Assembly: GCA_003279855.1 (NCBI GenBank) | Contig: QCGO01000001.1 | Span: forward strand, 434,001-498,000 | Direction: 5' to 3' | DNA: 64,000 bases | Origin: Prochlorococcus sp. AG-388-E21 | GTDB lineage: Bacteria; Cyanobacteriota; Cyanobacteriia; PCC-6307; Cyanobiaceae | In this document: positions 13,407 to 21,218 of the stretch, piece after piece | Layout of the letters: every line of letters starts with the position of its first letter | How positions within the stretch are numbered: the stretch's first letter is position 1 | The notes under the pieces: model-generated | What the model was told of the DNA's origin: nothing | The model's database searches: none | What the model saw: the letters and a program-made list of their open reading frames with translations, nothing else | Program-made: the position numbers and the translations under genes

Positions 13407-13544
13407 ATGAATGCGGTTGGTTTAGGAATAATAATTGAACTTTTTTTGTTAATTGGAGTTATGTTTTGGATAAGAAATTTGAAAACTAGTCAGAATAGAC
13501 AACCCTCTTTATCAAAGAAGATAATCAAAAATCTAAAGTTTTGA
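13407..13544 (+). CDS. Single-pass membrane peptide, 45 aa
   Basis: The ATG at 13407 is 2 bases after the preceding stop. MNAVGLGIIIELFLLIGVMF is the membrane helix, followed by a basic tail (IRNLKTSQNRQPSLSKKIIK). Third member of the compact run starting at 12928. Confidence 0.4.
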   Translation: MNAVGLGIIIELFLLIGVMFWIRNLKTSQNRQPSLSKKIIKNLKF

Positions 13545-13648
13545 AATTTTTAAATAAAAATTTGTTTAGAAAGATCAATTGGTTCAGGAAAATTAGTTTT
13601 CTTTTTGCTCTCACTTTATATAAAAAATCAGTTAGAACATTGGAATAG
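13541..13648 (+). CDS. Possible 35-aa ORF with TTG start
   Basis: TTG 13541-13543 overlaps the stop of the 45-residue gene (TTGA). The peptide is basic (LKFLNKNLFRKINWFRKISF then LFALTLYKKSVRTLE). It ends 11 bases before the DUF1499 gene. The overlap is suggestive, but there is no other support. Confidence 0.25.
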   Translation: MKFLNKNLFRKINWFRKISFLFALTLYKKSVRTLE

Positions 13649-13659
13649 TTTTTAATAAG

Positions 13660-14013
13660 ATGACTTTTACAGCCCAAGGCCTTGCTCCAGTTACAAACCC
13701 TTTAAATAGTGTTTTAGTGGAAAAGAAACTTATAAATGTTGATCAGAAATTTATTCAACTCGTTTCTTTAGCTGAGGGTTTACCTAGAACTGAAGTCCTT
13801 GAAAGTGGTAAAAATTACTGGAGAGGTGTTTGTAGAAGTGCAATATTCAGATTTCCAGATGATCTTGAGATTTTAAAACTCGATGCAAGGAGTTATGTTG
13901 ATAGGTCCAAAGGGATAATTCAAATAAGATCAGCGGCAAGATTAGGTCAATCAGACTTAGGTGTTAATTTAAGAAGAGTAGAATATTTATTTAATCAATT
14001 AGAGAAAATTTAA
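13660..14013 (+). CDS. DUF1499 family protein, 117 aa
   Basis: The C-terminal half carries the DUF1499 signature: the segment GIIQIRSAARLGQSDLGVN then RRVEYLF, after RFPDDLEILKLDARSYVDRS. Members are common in cyanobacteria and proteobacteria with unknown function. The protein is close to the domain length, with no clear signal peptide. The start is the ATG at 13660. Confidence 0.75.
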   Translation: MTFTAQGLAPVTNPLNSVLVEKKLINVDQKFIQLVSLAEGLPRTEVLESGKNYWRGVCRSAIFRFPDDLEILKLDARSYVDRSKGIIQIRSAARLGQSDLGVNLRRVEYLFNQLEKI

Positions 14014-14098
14014 TTAGGTAATTAGTCTGATTTATATTTAGTTAAGGTTCTTTTTACTTTATAGATGTGCTTTAATTCGAAAGAATATTTGAACAGCC

Positions 14099-14230
14099 AT
14101 GGTGAAAATAATTTTAGTTGCGATTATTGTCGCATTAGTATATTCACAACCTGATCTACGTTTGACTGTAGCCGATTGGTTGAGATCAGCTTCTGATTTT
14201 TTAATTGAGTCAGTAAAAGTAAAACAATAA
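14099..14230 (+). CDS. Small membrane-anchored protein, 43 aa
   Basis: The ATG at 14099 opens MVKIILVAIIVALVYSQPDL, a hydrophobic anchor, followed by a helical tail (TVADWLRSASDFLIESVKVK). The form suggests a conserved small picocyanobacterial protein, but I have no family name. Nothing else is seen in the gap to 14412. Confidence 0.5.
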   Translation: MVKIILVAIIVALVYSQPDLRLTVADWLRSASDFLIESVKVKQ

Positions 14231-14411
14231 AAAATTGTTTTGAGAGATTTAAATTACCCCTGAAACTGAAAGCATTTGTTTAATGCATAAAGCGACAAAA
14301 ATAAATATTAATATCCGACTAAATATGTATTTCACAAAATTAATAAATTCTTTTAGATACATAATAGAAAAATATTGTGAAATTTTTGAATAGTTAACGA
14401 TAATAAGAGAT

Positions 14412-15467
14412 ATGAAGCTTAGATTATTTGAGTTCTATTTTATTAAAGACTACTTAAGGCCTTGGTTTGGTCTTATTTATTCTTTATTCTTTCTGTTTTT
14501 TTTAGGTGCTATTGGGTATCGAATTACAGAAGGATGGGATTGGGGTGATTGCTTATGGATGGTTCTGATCACAATAACCACTATTGGTTTTGGAGAAGTT
14601 CAAACTTTAAGTCCTGAAGGCAGAATTATCACTGTTCTAATAATCGTTGGTGGATTAATTTTTATTCAATTTACCTTTCAAAAAGCTGTTAGATTATTTG
14701 AATCTGGCTATTTTCAAAGAGTAAACGAATTACGTTTTAAAAGACTTCTTAGAAAAATGGAAAATCATGTAATTTTGTGCGGATATGGGAGGGTAGGTCA
14801 GGAAATATCTAATCAAATAAAAACACAAAATATTCCTATTATTGTTGTAGAAAGCGATGAAGATAGAAAAAAGATTGCTGAAGATAATGGATTAGAAGTC
14901 CTTTGTGCCGATGCAACTCTTGATGAAACTTTAAAGTTAGCTGGATTAGATAAGTGCAAAAGTTTAGTTGTTACCTTACCTAATGATGCCGCTAACTTAT
15001 ATGTTGTTTTAAGTGCTAAAGGGATAAGAAGTTCAATTAGAGTTATTGCTAGAGCTGGAACGGAAGAAGCCGCTAGTAAATTAAGATTAGCTGGAGCAAG
15101 TATTGTTGTAAGCCCTTACATAGCAGCTGGAAGAGCTATGGCGTCAATGGCTTTAAGACCAATAGCTATTGACTTCCTTGATCTGCTTGCAGGAAGTGAA
15201 TGTGAAATTGAAGAATTTGAATTAAGTAATGATATTAGCCTTTTTGAAACTGCAGAAAAGATAACTCTTTTAGAGCTTGGAATAGGTAAAAAAAGTGGAG
15301 CTAAAATATTAGCGATTAAGGAAGATGAAAAGTTAATAACCAATCCTGGGGGTGATTTTTTACTTCAGCCAGGACAGGTATTAATTGCTTTTGGAAGTAA
15401 GGAACAACTAACTACCCTTAATAGACTTTTAGGGAATCTTGTAGTATCAGTTGAGCTGTTGAAATAG
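14412..15467 (+). CDS. Two-TM potassium channel with TrkA-N and TrkA-C domains
   Basis: 351 aa ion channel of the Kch/MthK type in the plasma membrane. Two helices (about 19-36 and 72-90) flank a pore loop with the selectivity filter TTIGFGE (residues 56-62). It is followed by an RCK/TrkA-N Rossmann domain (GYGRVG at 124-129, then VESDED and GLEVLCADATLDE) and a TrkA-C domain near the C-terminus (KSGAKILAIKEDEK, LLQPGQVLIAFGS). It probably gates K+ flux by nucleotide or ion binding. It sits directly upstream of pstS with a 116-base gap. Confidence 0.9.
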   Translation: MKLRLFEFYFIKDYLRPWFGLIYSLFFLFFLGAIGYRITEGWDWGDCLWMVLITITTIGFGEVQTLSPEGRIITVLIIVGGLIFIQFTFQKAVRLFESGYFQRVNELRFKRLLRKMENHVILCGYGRVGQEISNQIKTQNIPIIVVESDEDRKKIAEDNGLEVLCADATLDETLKLAGLDKCKSLVVTLPNDAANLYVVLSAKGIRSSIRVIARAGTEEAASKLRLAGASIVVSPYIAAGRAMASMALRPIAIDFLDLLAGSECEIEEFELSNDISLFETAEKITLLELGIGKKSGAKILAIKEDEKLITNPGGDFLLQPGQVLIAFGSKEQLTTLNRLLGNLVVSVELLK

Positions 15468-15583
15468 ACAGATCAAGAATTTTTTAAATATCAAAATAAT
15501 TTGATGTTATTTTCTTTCAATTTTTAAATAAATTTAAGTCTGTAAATTATCTTATATTTAACAAACTTGGTTCTCATTTAATA

Positions 15584-16555
15584 ATGGGCATTTTCAAAAA
15601 AGCTCTCATTTTCTCTTCTGCAATTTCATTAATACTTTCTCCATCTGCGATGGCTTCAAAAAGATTGAGTGGTGCTGGTGCATCATTTCCTTCGAAAATT
15701 TATACCAGGTGGTTTTTTGACTTAGCTAAATCTGGAGGCCCTAGAGTTAATTATCAAGCAGTAGGTTCTGGATCTGGAAGAAAAGCTTTCATAGATGAAA
15801 CTGTTAATTTTGGAGCGTCTGACGATCCAATGAAAGAAGCTGATATAAAAAAAGTTACTAGAGGACTTGTTCAAATACCGATGGCAGGTGGAACAATTGC
15901 GTTTGGATATAACTACGATTGCGACTTGAAACTAACACAAGAACAAGCTGTTCAAGTAGCAATGGGAATGATAAAGAATTGGAAGGAATTAGGATGTAAG
16001 TCAGGTAAATTAACTTGGGCGCATCGTTCTGATGGCTCAGGCACGACTAAAGCTTTTACAAATTCTATGGAGGCTTTCTCTAAAACCTGGAATTTAGGTA
16101 CTGGCAAATCTGTTAAATGGCCTTCGGGAGTTGGAGCAAAAGGAAATTCTGGTGTTGCAGGTGTTATACAAAATACTCCAGGTGCAATTGGTTATGTAAA
16201 CCAGTCATACATTAAAGGTAATGTTAAGGCCGCTGCACTTCAAAATCTTTCTGGTGAATTCGTTACCCCTAATACTGAATCAGGCGCGATAGCTTTAAAT
16301 GGAATAAATCTTGATAAGAACTTGGCCGGTAAAAATCCAAACCCCACCGCTAAAGGAGCTTATCCAATAGCAACCTTAACTTGGATACTTGCTTATGAAA
16401 AAGGTAATGGCAGGAATACTAAGGCAATTCAAGATACATTCTATAAATTACTCAGTGATGAATATCAAGATAAAGCTCCTGCCTTAGGTTTCGTTCCCTT
16501 GAAAGGAGAAATTTTAAAAAAATCAATTGAGGCTGTTGGAAGAATAGGTAGATAA
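15584..16555 (+). CDS. pstS: Phosphate ABC transporter substrate-binding protein
   Basis: Periplasmic phosphate-binding protein, 323 aa. A signal peptide covers residues 1-24 (cleavage after SPSAMAS). The mature start is KRLSGAGASFPSKIYTRWFF, the usual PstS beginning with phosphate contacts in GAGASFP. Later GSGSGRKAFIDE, FGASDDPM and HRSDGSGTTKAFT provide the rest of the ligand pocket. It starts a pstSCAB run on one strand with about 100 bases between pstS and pstC, where pstS mRNA is often processed or over-expressed. It is expected to be induced by P limitation. No phoB/phoR is in the window. Confidence 0.95.
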   Translation: MGIFKKALIFSSAISLILSPSAMASKRLSGAGASFPSKIYTRWFFDLAKSGGPRVNYQAVGSGSGRKAFIDETVNFGASDDPMKEADIKKVTRGLVQIPMAGGTIAFGYNYDCDLKLTQEQAVQVAMGMIKNWKELGCKSGKLTWAHRSDGSGTTKAFTNSMEAFSKTWNLGTGKSVKWPSGVGAKGNSGVAGVIQNTPGAIGYVNQSYIKGNVKAAALQNLSGEFVTPNTESGAIALNGINLDKNLAGKNPNPTAKGAYPIATLTWILAYEKGNGRNTKAIQDTFYKLLSDEYQDKAPALGFVPLKGEILKKSIEAVGRIGR

Positions 16556-16660
16556 ATTTTTCAATAGATTTCAAAATATCATGACTTTCATATTCCTTTA
16601 ACCACTCTTAAAGTCTTTTCAACCATTTAGTAGTAGATTTATAAAGATATTCTTTTTTTA

Positions 16661-17608
16661 ATGGAAGAGAAATTAGCTCTTTTCAAGAATCGAAAAAGAT
16701 TCGGGATTGAAAAAAATATAGATATTATTTTTAAGAATACTGCTCTAGTCTTGTCTAGTTTTGTAGCGATCATACTTTTAGGAATTGTTTTAGTAGTCTT
16801 TTTTCAGTCATTTGAATCGTTCTCAAGGTATGGTCTAAAGTTTCTTGTAACCTCTGAATGGAATCCAGTAAAAGATGAATATGGTGCATTTACTGCAATT
16901 TATGGAACATTAATAACCTCTTTTCTTTCATTATTGATAACTATTCCATTGGGGGTTGGCACCGCAATATTTATTACAGAGGATTTTGTTCCTAAAGTTT
17001 TTAGAGAAATAATCGGTTCTTTTGTTGAACTTTTAGCGGCTATACCTTCAGTTGTCTTGGGATTATGGGCAATATTTGTGATAGAACCTTTTTTTAGAGC
17101 CTTTTTTGTCTTTTTACATAATTTCTTTGGCTGGGTTCCTCTATTTAGTACAGAACCTACTGGCAGAAATTCCTTGCTGGCGATATTGATTTTAGTTGTA
17201 ATGCTTTTACCAATCGTGACCTCTATTGCTAGAGATTCGCTTAATCAAGTCCCTAAAAAACTTAGAAATGCTTCTTATGGAATTGGAGCTGGTAGGTGGA
17301 AAACAATTTTTTCAGTAATTTTGCCGGCAGCATTATCAGGAATTATGGCTGGAGTTTTGCTGGCTTTAGGTCGGGCTATGGGGGAAACTATGGCTGTCAC
17401 TATGATTATTGGTAATTCCAATGCATTTAGTTGGTCTTTATTATCTCCTGGATATACTATTTCCTCCATGCTCGCAAATCAATTTGGAGAAGCTGATGGT
17501 AGTCAAGTTTCCTCATTGTTTTACGCAGCATTTGTTCTGATGATTTTGTCTTTGGTGGTAAATATCTTTGCTCAATGGCTAGTTAAGAAATTTAGTCTCA
17601 AATATTAG
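16661..17608 (+). CDS. pstC: Phosphate ABC transporter permease PstC
   Basis: 315 aa inner-membrane permease with six predicted helices. The binding-protein-dependent transport loop is present (ALGRAMGETMAVTMIIGNSN), with GIGAGRWKTIFSVILPAALS as the EAA loop contacting PstB. It follows pstS and lies 5 bases upstream of pstA, so the two permeases are translated together. The N-terminal cytoplasmic segment (residues 1-28) is basic. Confidence 0.93.
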   Translation: MEEKLALFKNRKRFGIEKNIDIIFKNTALVLSSFVAIILLGIVLVVFFQSFESFSRYGLKFLVTSEWNPVKDEYGAFTAIYGTLITSFLSLLITIPLGVGTAIFITEDFVPKVFREIIGSFVELLAAIPSVVLGLWAIFVIEPFFRAFFVFLHNFFGWVPLFSTEPTGRNSLLAILILVVMLLPIVTSIARDSLNQVPKKLRNASYGIGAGRWKTIFSVILPAALSGIMAGVLLALGRAMGETMAVTMIIGNSNAFSWSLLSPGYTISSMLANQFGEADGSQVSSLFYAAFVLMILSLVVNIFAQWLVKKFSLKY

Positions 17609-17613
17609 ATATT

Positions 17614-18507
17614 ATGAATTCTCTTTTTTATCAGAAAAATTCACCACGAAATATAGGAGATAAAGTTTTTACTTCTTTGTCTTTAATTTGTGTAGTTATA
17701 GCGATACTTCCTTTGATATTTTTGGTAACTTATATTCTTATAAAAGGTGGAGCTCAGATAACTCCTGAGCTATTTACTTTAGAACCCAACCCTCCTGGAG
17801 ATGATTTAGATGCAGGTGGGATTAACCCTGCTTTGATCGGGACATTAATAATAACTACCATTGCTTCAATTATTGCGATACCAGTAGGTGTTGGTGGTGG
17901 TATATATTTAGCTGAATATTCAAAAGGAGGACCTTTTTCAAGATTTATTAGATTTGGAGTTAATGTTTTAGCTGGCGTTCCTTCAATAATTGCTGGTGTA
18001 TTTATTTATGCCTTAATCGTTTCAACCAAAATTTTATTTGGAAGTATGTATAGTGGCTTGGCTGGAGGAATGGCGCTCTCAATATTGATGTTGCCGACTG
18101 TGATAAAAACAACTGATGAGGGTTTAAAGTTAGTACCAAATGAATTGCGGTATGCTTCTCTAGGAGTAGGGGCAAGTATGTATACAACAATATTAAAAAT
18201 AACCTTACCCTCTGCCTTTCGCTCTATTGCAACTGGCGTGGTACTTGGTATAGCTAGGGCTGCGGGAGAAACAGCTCCATTAATTTTTACTGCTTTATTC
18301 TCTTACTATTACATAACTGGATTTGGTGATTTGTTTTATGAAATGGGATCTCTTGCAGTTTTAATTTATAATTTTGCTTTAGAACCATATGATGCGCAAA
18401 ATCAACTCGCATGGGCAGCATCTTTCATCCTTGTATTGTCTATTCTTTCAGTAAATATATTTTCAAGAATCTTAGCCGCATTAACTGAGAAGACAAAGAG
18501 GGTATGA
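17614..18507 (+). CDS. pstA: Phosphate ABC transporter permease PstA
   Basis: 297 aa, second permease of the Pst importer. The EAA loop reads [20 protein letters not shown], and [20 protein letters not shown] matches the PstA consensus. Membrane helices cover most of the chain. It is one base from the pstB ATG (TGA-A-ATG at 18505-18511), indicating tight coupling with the ATPase. Confidence 0.93.
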   Translation: MNSLFYQKNSPRNIGDKVFTSLSLICVVIAILPLIFLVTYILIKGGAQITPELFTLEPNPPGDDLDAGGINPALIGTLIITTIASIIAIPVGVGGGIYLAEYSKGGPFSRFIRFGVNVLAGVPSIIAGVFIYALIVSTKILFGSMYSGLAGGMALSILMLPTVIKTTDEGLKLVPNELRYASLGVGASMYTTILKITLPSAFRSIATGVVLGIARAAGETAPLIFTALFSYYYITGFGDLFYEMGSLAVLIYNFALEPYDAQNQLAWAASFILVLSILSVNIFSRILAALTEKTKRV

Positions 18508-18508
18508 A

Positions 18509-19318
18509 ATGATTAAAAATACTAAAAAGGTGCAAAAGAATAATATTTTATCTCTTGAAGATGTTTCTATTAGCTATGGAAAATTTGAAGCTGTAAAAAA
18601 TATTTTTTGTAATTTCAAGAAAGGAGATATAACTTCTCTGATTGGACCTTCTGGTTGCGGTAAATCGACTGTTTTAAGGTCTTTAAATAGGATGAATGAT
18701 CTGATTCCTAATTGTTCTTTAAAAGGTACGGTCCTTTTTGATGGAACAAATATTTATGATAAAAGAGTAGATCCTGTAGAAGTTAGAAGAAGAATCGGGA
18801 TGGTTTTTCAGCAACCTAATCCTTTTCCAAAATCTATTTATGAAAATATTGCATTTGGAGCAAGAATTAATGGATATGTTGGAGATATGGACGATTTAGT
18901 GGAACTTTCGCTTAAAAAGGCTGCTTTATGGAGTGAATGTAAGGATAAATTAAATGATAGTGGTTATTCCTTATCCGGAGGGCAACAACAAAGACTATGT
19001 ATAGCAAGAACAATAGCAATTGAACCTGAAATAATACTTATGGACGAGCCATGCTCAGCATTAGATCCTATTTCAACTTTAAAAATAGAAGAAACAATGC
19101 ACGAACTTAAGAAGAATTACACAATTATAATAGTTACTCACAATATGCAGCAAGCTCTAAGAGTTAGCGATATGACTGCTTTCTTTAATGCAATTGAATA
19201 TGAAGATGGTGATGGAGGTAAGGTTGGATATCTAGCGGAATTCAATTCTACAAAGAAGATTTTTAGTTCTCCTAAGGAAAAAACAACTCAAGAATATATC
19301 TCAGGTAAATTCGGATAA
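18509..19318 (+). CDS. pstB: Phosphate ABC transporter ATP-binding protein PstB
   Basis: 269 aa ABC ATPase powering PstCA. Walker [10 protein letters not shown] (residues 46-54), Q-loop VFQQPNPFP, signature LSGGQQQR, Walker B IILMDEP, then SALDP and the H-loop [13 protein letters not shown] are all intact. The IYENIAFG segment after the Q-loop is typical of PstB. The gene closes the pst operon. The gap after it holds small ORFs only. Confidence 0.95.
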   Translation: MIKNTKKVQKNNILSLEDVSISYGKFEAVKNIFCNFKKGDITSLIGPSGCGKSTVLRSLNRMNDLIPNCSLKGTVLFDGTNIYDKRVDPVEVRRRIGMVFQQPNPFPKSIYENIAFGARINGYVGDMDDLVELSLKKAALWSECKDKLNDSGYSLSGGQQQRLCIARTIAIEPEIILMDEPCSALDPISTLKIEETMHELKKNYTIIIVTHNMQQALRVSDMTAFFNAIEYEDGDGGKVGYLAEFNSTKKIFSSPKEKTTQEYISGKFG

Positions 19319-19424
19319 CCTTTATTTCTTACCCATAAAAGAAGAATTTAAATTATTTGAAAGAATTAGGACTAGACAAACAGTATAAATACCTATATAG
19401 TTGTTTCGAATTACCAAAGTAAAT

Positions 19425-19514
19425 TTGAAAAACTTTCCTTATCTTCCTTTTTTAATCTTTGCAGGTGCATTAATAACAACAGCTACTATAGGCTTACCAG
19501 TATTCACATCTTAA
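19425..19514 (+). CDS. Possible 29-aa membrane peptide
   Basis: TTG start at 19425: (M)KNFPYLPFLIFAGALITTAT then IGLPVFTS is one hydrophobic helix with short ends. It resembles the tiny subunits of thylakoid complexes in size. There is no family match and no other support. Confidence 0.3.
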   Translation: MKNFPYLPFLIFAGALITTATIGLPVFTS

Positions 19515-19553
19515 TTCTTATCACTTTTTTAAAGTTCTGATCTTATTGTGATT

Positions 19554-19670
19554 ATGAAAAAGGAAGATTTAACTGCAAGTCCTCATATAACATCAATAGA
19601 TATAGATTTATTTGACTTTATAAAAAACAGAGTGAAGATAGGGTTATGTGTGAGTGAAAATTTGTTTTAA
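19554..19670 (+). CDS. Possible 38-aa ORF
   Basis: The ATG at 19554 gives MKKEDLTASPHITSIDIDLF then DFIKNRVKIGLCVSENLF. The composition is protein-like, with alternating hydrophobic and acidic residues. It is not recognised. Confidence 0.3.
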   Translation: MKKEDLTASPHITSIDIDLFDFIKNRVKIGLCVSENLF

Positions 19671-19709
19671 AACCATCATTTCAATTGATGTATTTCTAAC
19701 TAATTAACT

Positions 19710-19859
19710 ATGAATAAAACTCAAGAACAATTGGAAAAACTAAGAGAAGTCGCGGAGGCTTCTCTAACAAAGACAGAAGAACTGCATAAAGTTTTAGCTC
19801 AAATAGAAGCTCTTATGTCTAGAGAAGAAATGCAAAAAGTATCTAAAAAAAATAAATAG
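19710..19859 (+). CDS. Small coiled-coil protein, 49 aa
   Basis: The ATG at 19710 gives MNKTQEQLEKLREVAEASLT then a continuous helix (KTEELHKVLAQIEALMSREE) with a basic end. Heptad-like spacing of Leu and Ile suggests a coiled coil. The function is unknown. Confidence 0.45.
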   Translation: MNKTQEQLEKLREVAEASLTKTEELHKVLAQIEALMSREEMQKVSKKNK

Positions 19860-19966
19860 AGAATATAGGGTAAATATTTAAATTGTACTTTTTATTACAT
19901 CTGTACAATTTAAAATTCGTTATCAATTAATTAACAGAACCCGTTCCAAAGTTTCTGTCAGGTCTC

Positions 19967-20008
19967 GAGGTCTTACCTTCTTTAAGTAAAAGACCTCTTT
20001 TTATTTGA
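19967..20008 (+). terminator. Rho-independent terminator
   Basis: GAGGTCTT (19967-19974) and AAGACCTC (19990-19997) are perfect 8-bp arms followed by TTTTTATTT. It may end the 49-residue gene message or a small RNA beginning after the 12-bp inverted repeat at 19877-19914. Confidence 0.75.
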
Positions 20009-20047
20009 AATTACTTAAGAATAAACTTTTACTAATTATTTAAGGAA

Positions 20048-20356
20048 TTAATTTATAACCTTACTTACTTCTTTCTTGCAAACATTTACATCGAAAGATT
20101 CAGTCCCAACAATTTCTAGGCCTGTTTTCTCAGTGACTTTTACAGTAGCATTACATTCATCTTGTTTAAGAGCCATATAGCTAGGCTTTTTATTATTTAG
20201 TTCTAGTTCAGTTTCTGGTTCAAGATTAATATCTTTTTCATATTGCTCCATTACTAATTTAAGGGCTTCAATCTCTACAGAAAAGTTTTCATTAGCATTC
20301 ACACCAAATGGCACTAACAGAACCTGAAATATAAGAATAGTTATTAATTTTTTCAT
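20048..20356 (-). CDS. Secreted hypothetical protein, 102 aa
   Basis: A signal peptide is visible at residues 1-22 (MKKLITILIFQVLLVPFGVN, then A-N). The mature part is acidic and has two cysteines (DECNATVKV, VNVCKKEV) that could form a disulfide in the periplasm or lumen. The family is unknown. It is monocistronic. Confidence 0.55.
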   Translation of the reverse strand: MKKLITILIFQVLLVPFGVNANENFSVEIEALKLVMEQYEKDINLEPETELELNNKKPSYMALKQDECNATVKVTEKTGLEIVGTESFDVNVCKKEVSKVIN

Positions 20357-20573
20357 TATTAAAAGTTAAGTTTATTTTTTTTATAACGTAATTATCAAGT
20401 TAAGGAAAGGGTAAATAAATTTATATTCTTTTCTTGAGAGCTTATTTTTATCATTAACTATTTAAACTTTCAAATTAAATTTACTAAATGAGAAATAATA
20501 ATGAGATTTATACGTATAAATTAATACTCTCAAAGGATGAATTTGATTATTATTTTTAATAATTTTGTAGATT

Positions 20574-21218
20574 CTATACTGCAATAATTTCTTTTTCAGA
20601 AATAATTGCCCATTTTCTAAATGAATTCTTACAAGGATATCCTCCCGTGAGATCTCCAAATGCTGGGAGGTATAATGTATTATTTTTTTCGTCCATGGCA
20701 AAACATTTAAAGGATAATTTATCTTTTGAATTTTTTAAAAATGTTTTCGGATGATAGTGTCCGCAAATATTTAAAATGTTTTTTTCAAATTTTCCTATTG
20801 GCTCGTGACTAAATATAAAATTACTAGATATTTTATATTCAAGAAAGCTTATATTTTTGACTTTGCAACCGATATCATGATTGCCAACTATTAGTTCAAT
20901 TTTAATATTTAATGACTCTGAAAGATTTTCAACTTTACTTTTTAAAGATTCACTTATTGAATATTTACTATGAAATAAATCTCCTAAAATAATTAATTTA
21001 TAAGGTTTATAGCTTTCTACAATTTTTTTTATGCTTAATAAATTTTGTTCATCTGAATTATTTGTAAGAGGAATCCCATTCTGCTGAAAATATTCTGCTT
21101 TACCGAGATGAACATCACATATTAATAGTTCATTTGTTTGAGGCAAAAGTAATGCTTTTGAAGGGAGCATTTCTAATGACGAATCCCCCCAAGTTATTGA
21201 AAAAGACTTTTTTTGCAT
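20574..21218 (-). CDS. pdeM: Ligase-associated DNA repair phosphoesterase PdeM
   Basis: 214 aa calcineurin-like metallophosphoesterase acting on DNA ends in the cytoplasm. Metal ligands are visible: Asp35/His37 in CDVHLGKAEYFQQNGIP, Asp80 in ILGDLFHS, GNHD (112-115) and a GHYHP motif. DVHLGK followed by FQQNGIPLT is characteristic of the ligase-associated family. It is the last gene of the four-gene operon; its ATG abuts the helicase stop (21219). Confidence 0.88.
   Translation of the reverse strand: MQKKSFSITWGDSSLEMLPSKALLLPQTNELLICDVHLGKAEYFQQNGIPLTNNSDEQNLLSIKKIVESYKPYKLIILGDLFHSKYSISESLKSKVENLSESLNIKIELIVGNHDIGCKVKNISFLEYKISSNFIFSHEPIGKFEKNILNICGHYHPKTFLKNSKDKLSFKCFAMDEKNNTLYLPAFGDLTGGYPCKNSFRKWAIISEKEIIAV

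Noticed and set aside
20462..20701. Minus-strand 79-aa frame at the 3' end of the PdeM gene
   Set aside because: Mostly overlaps the well-supported PdeM frame in another phase and has no protein-like motif.
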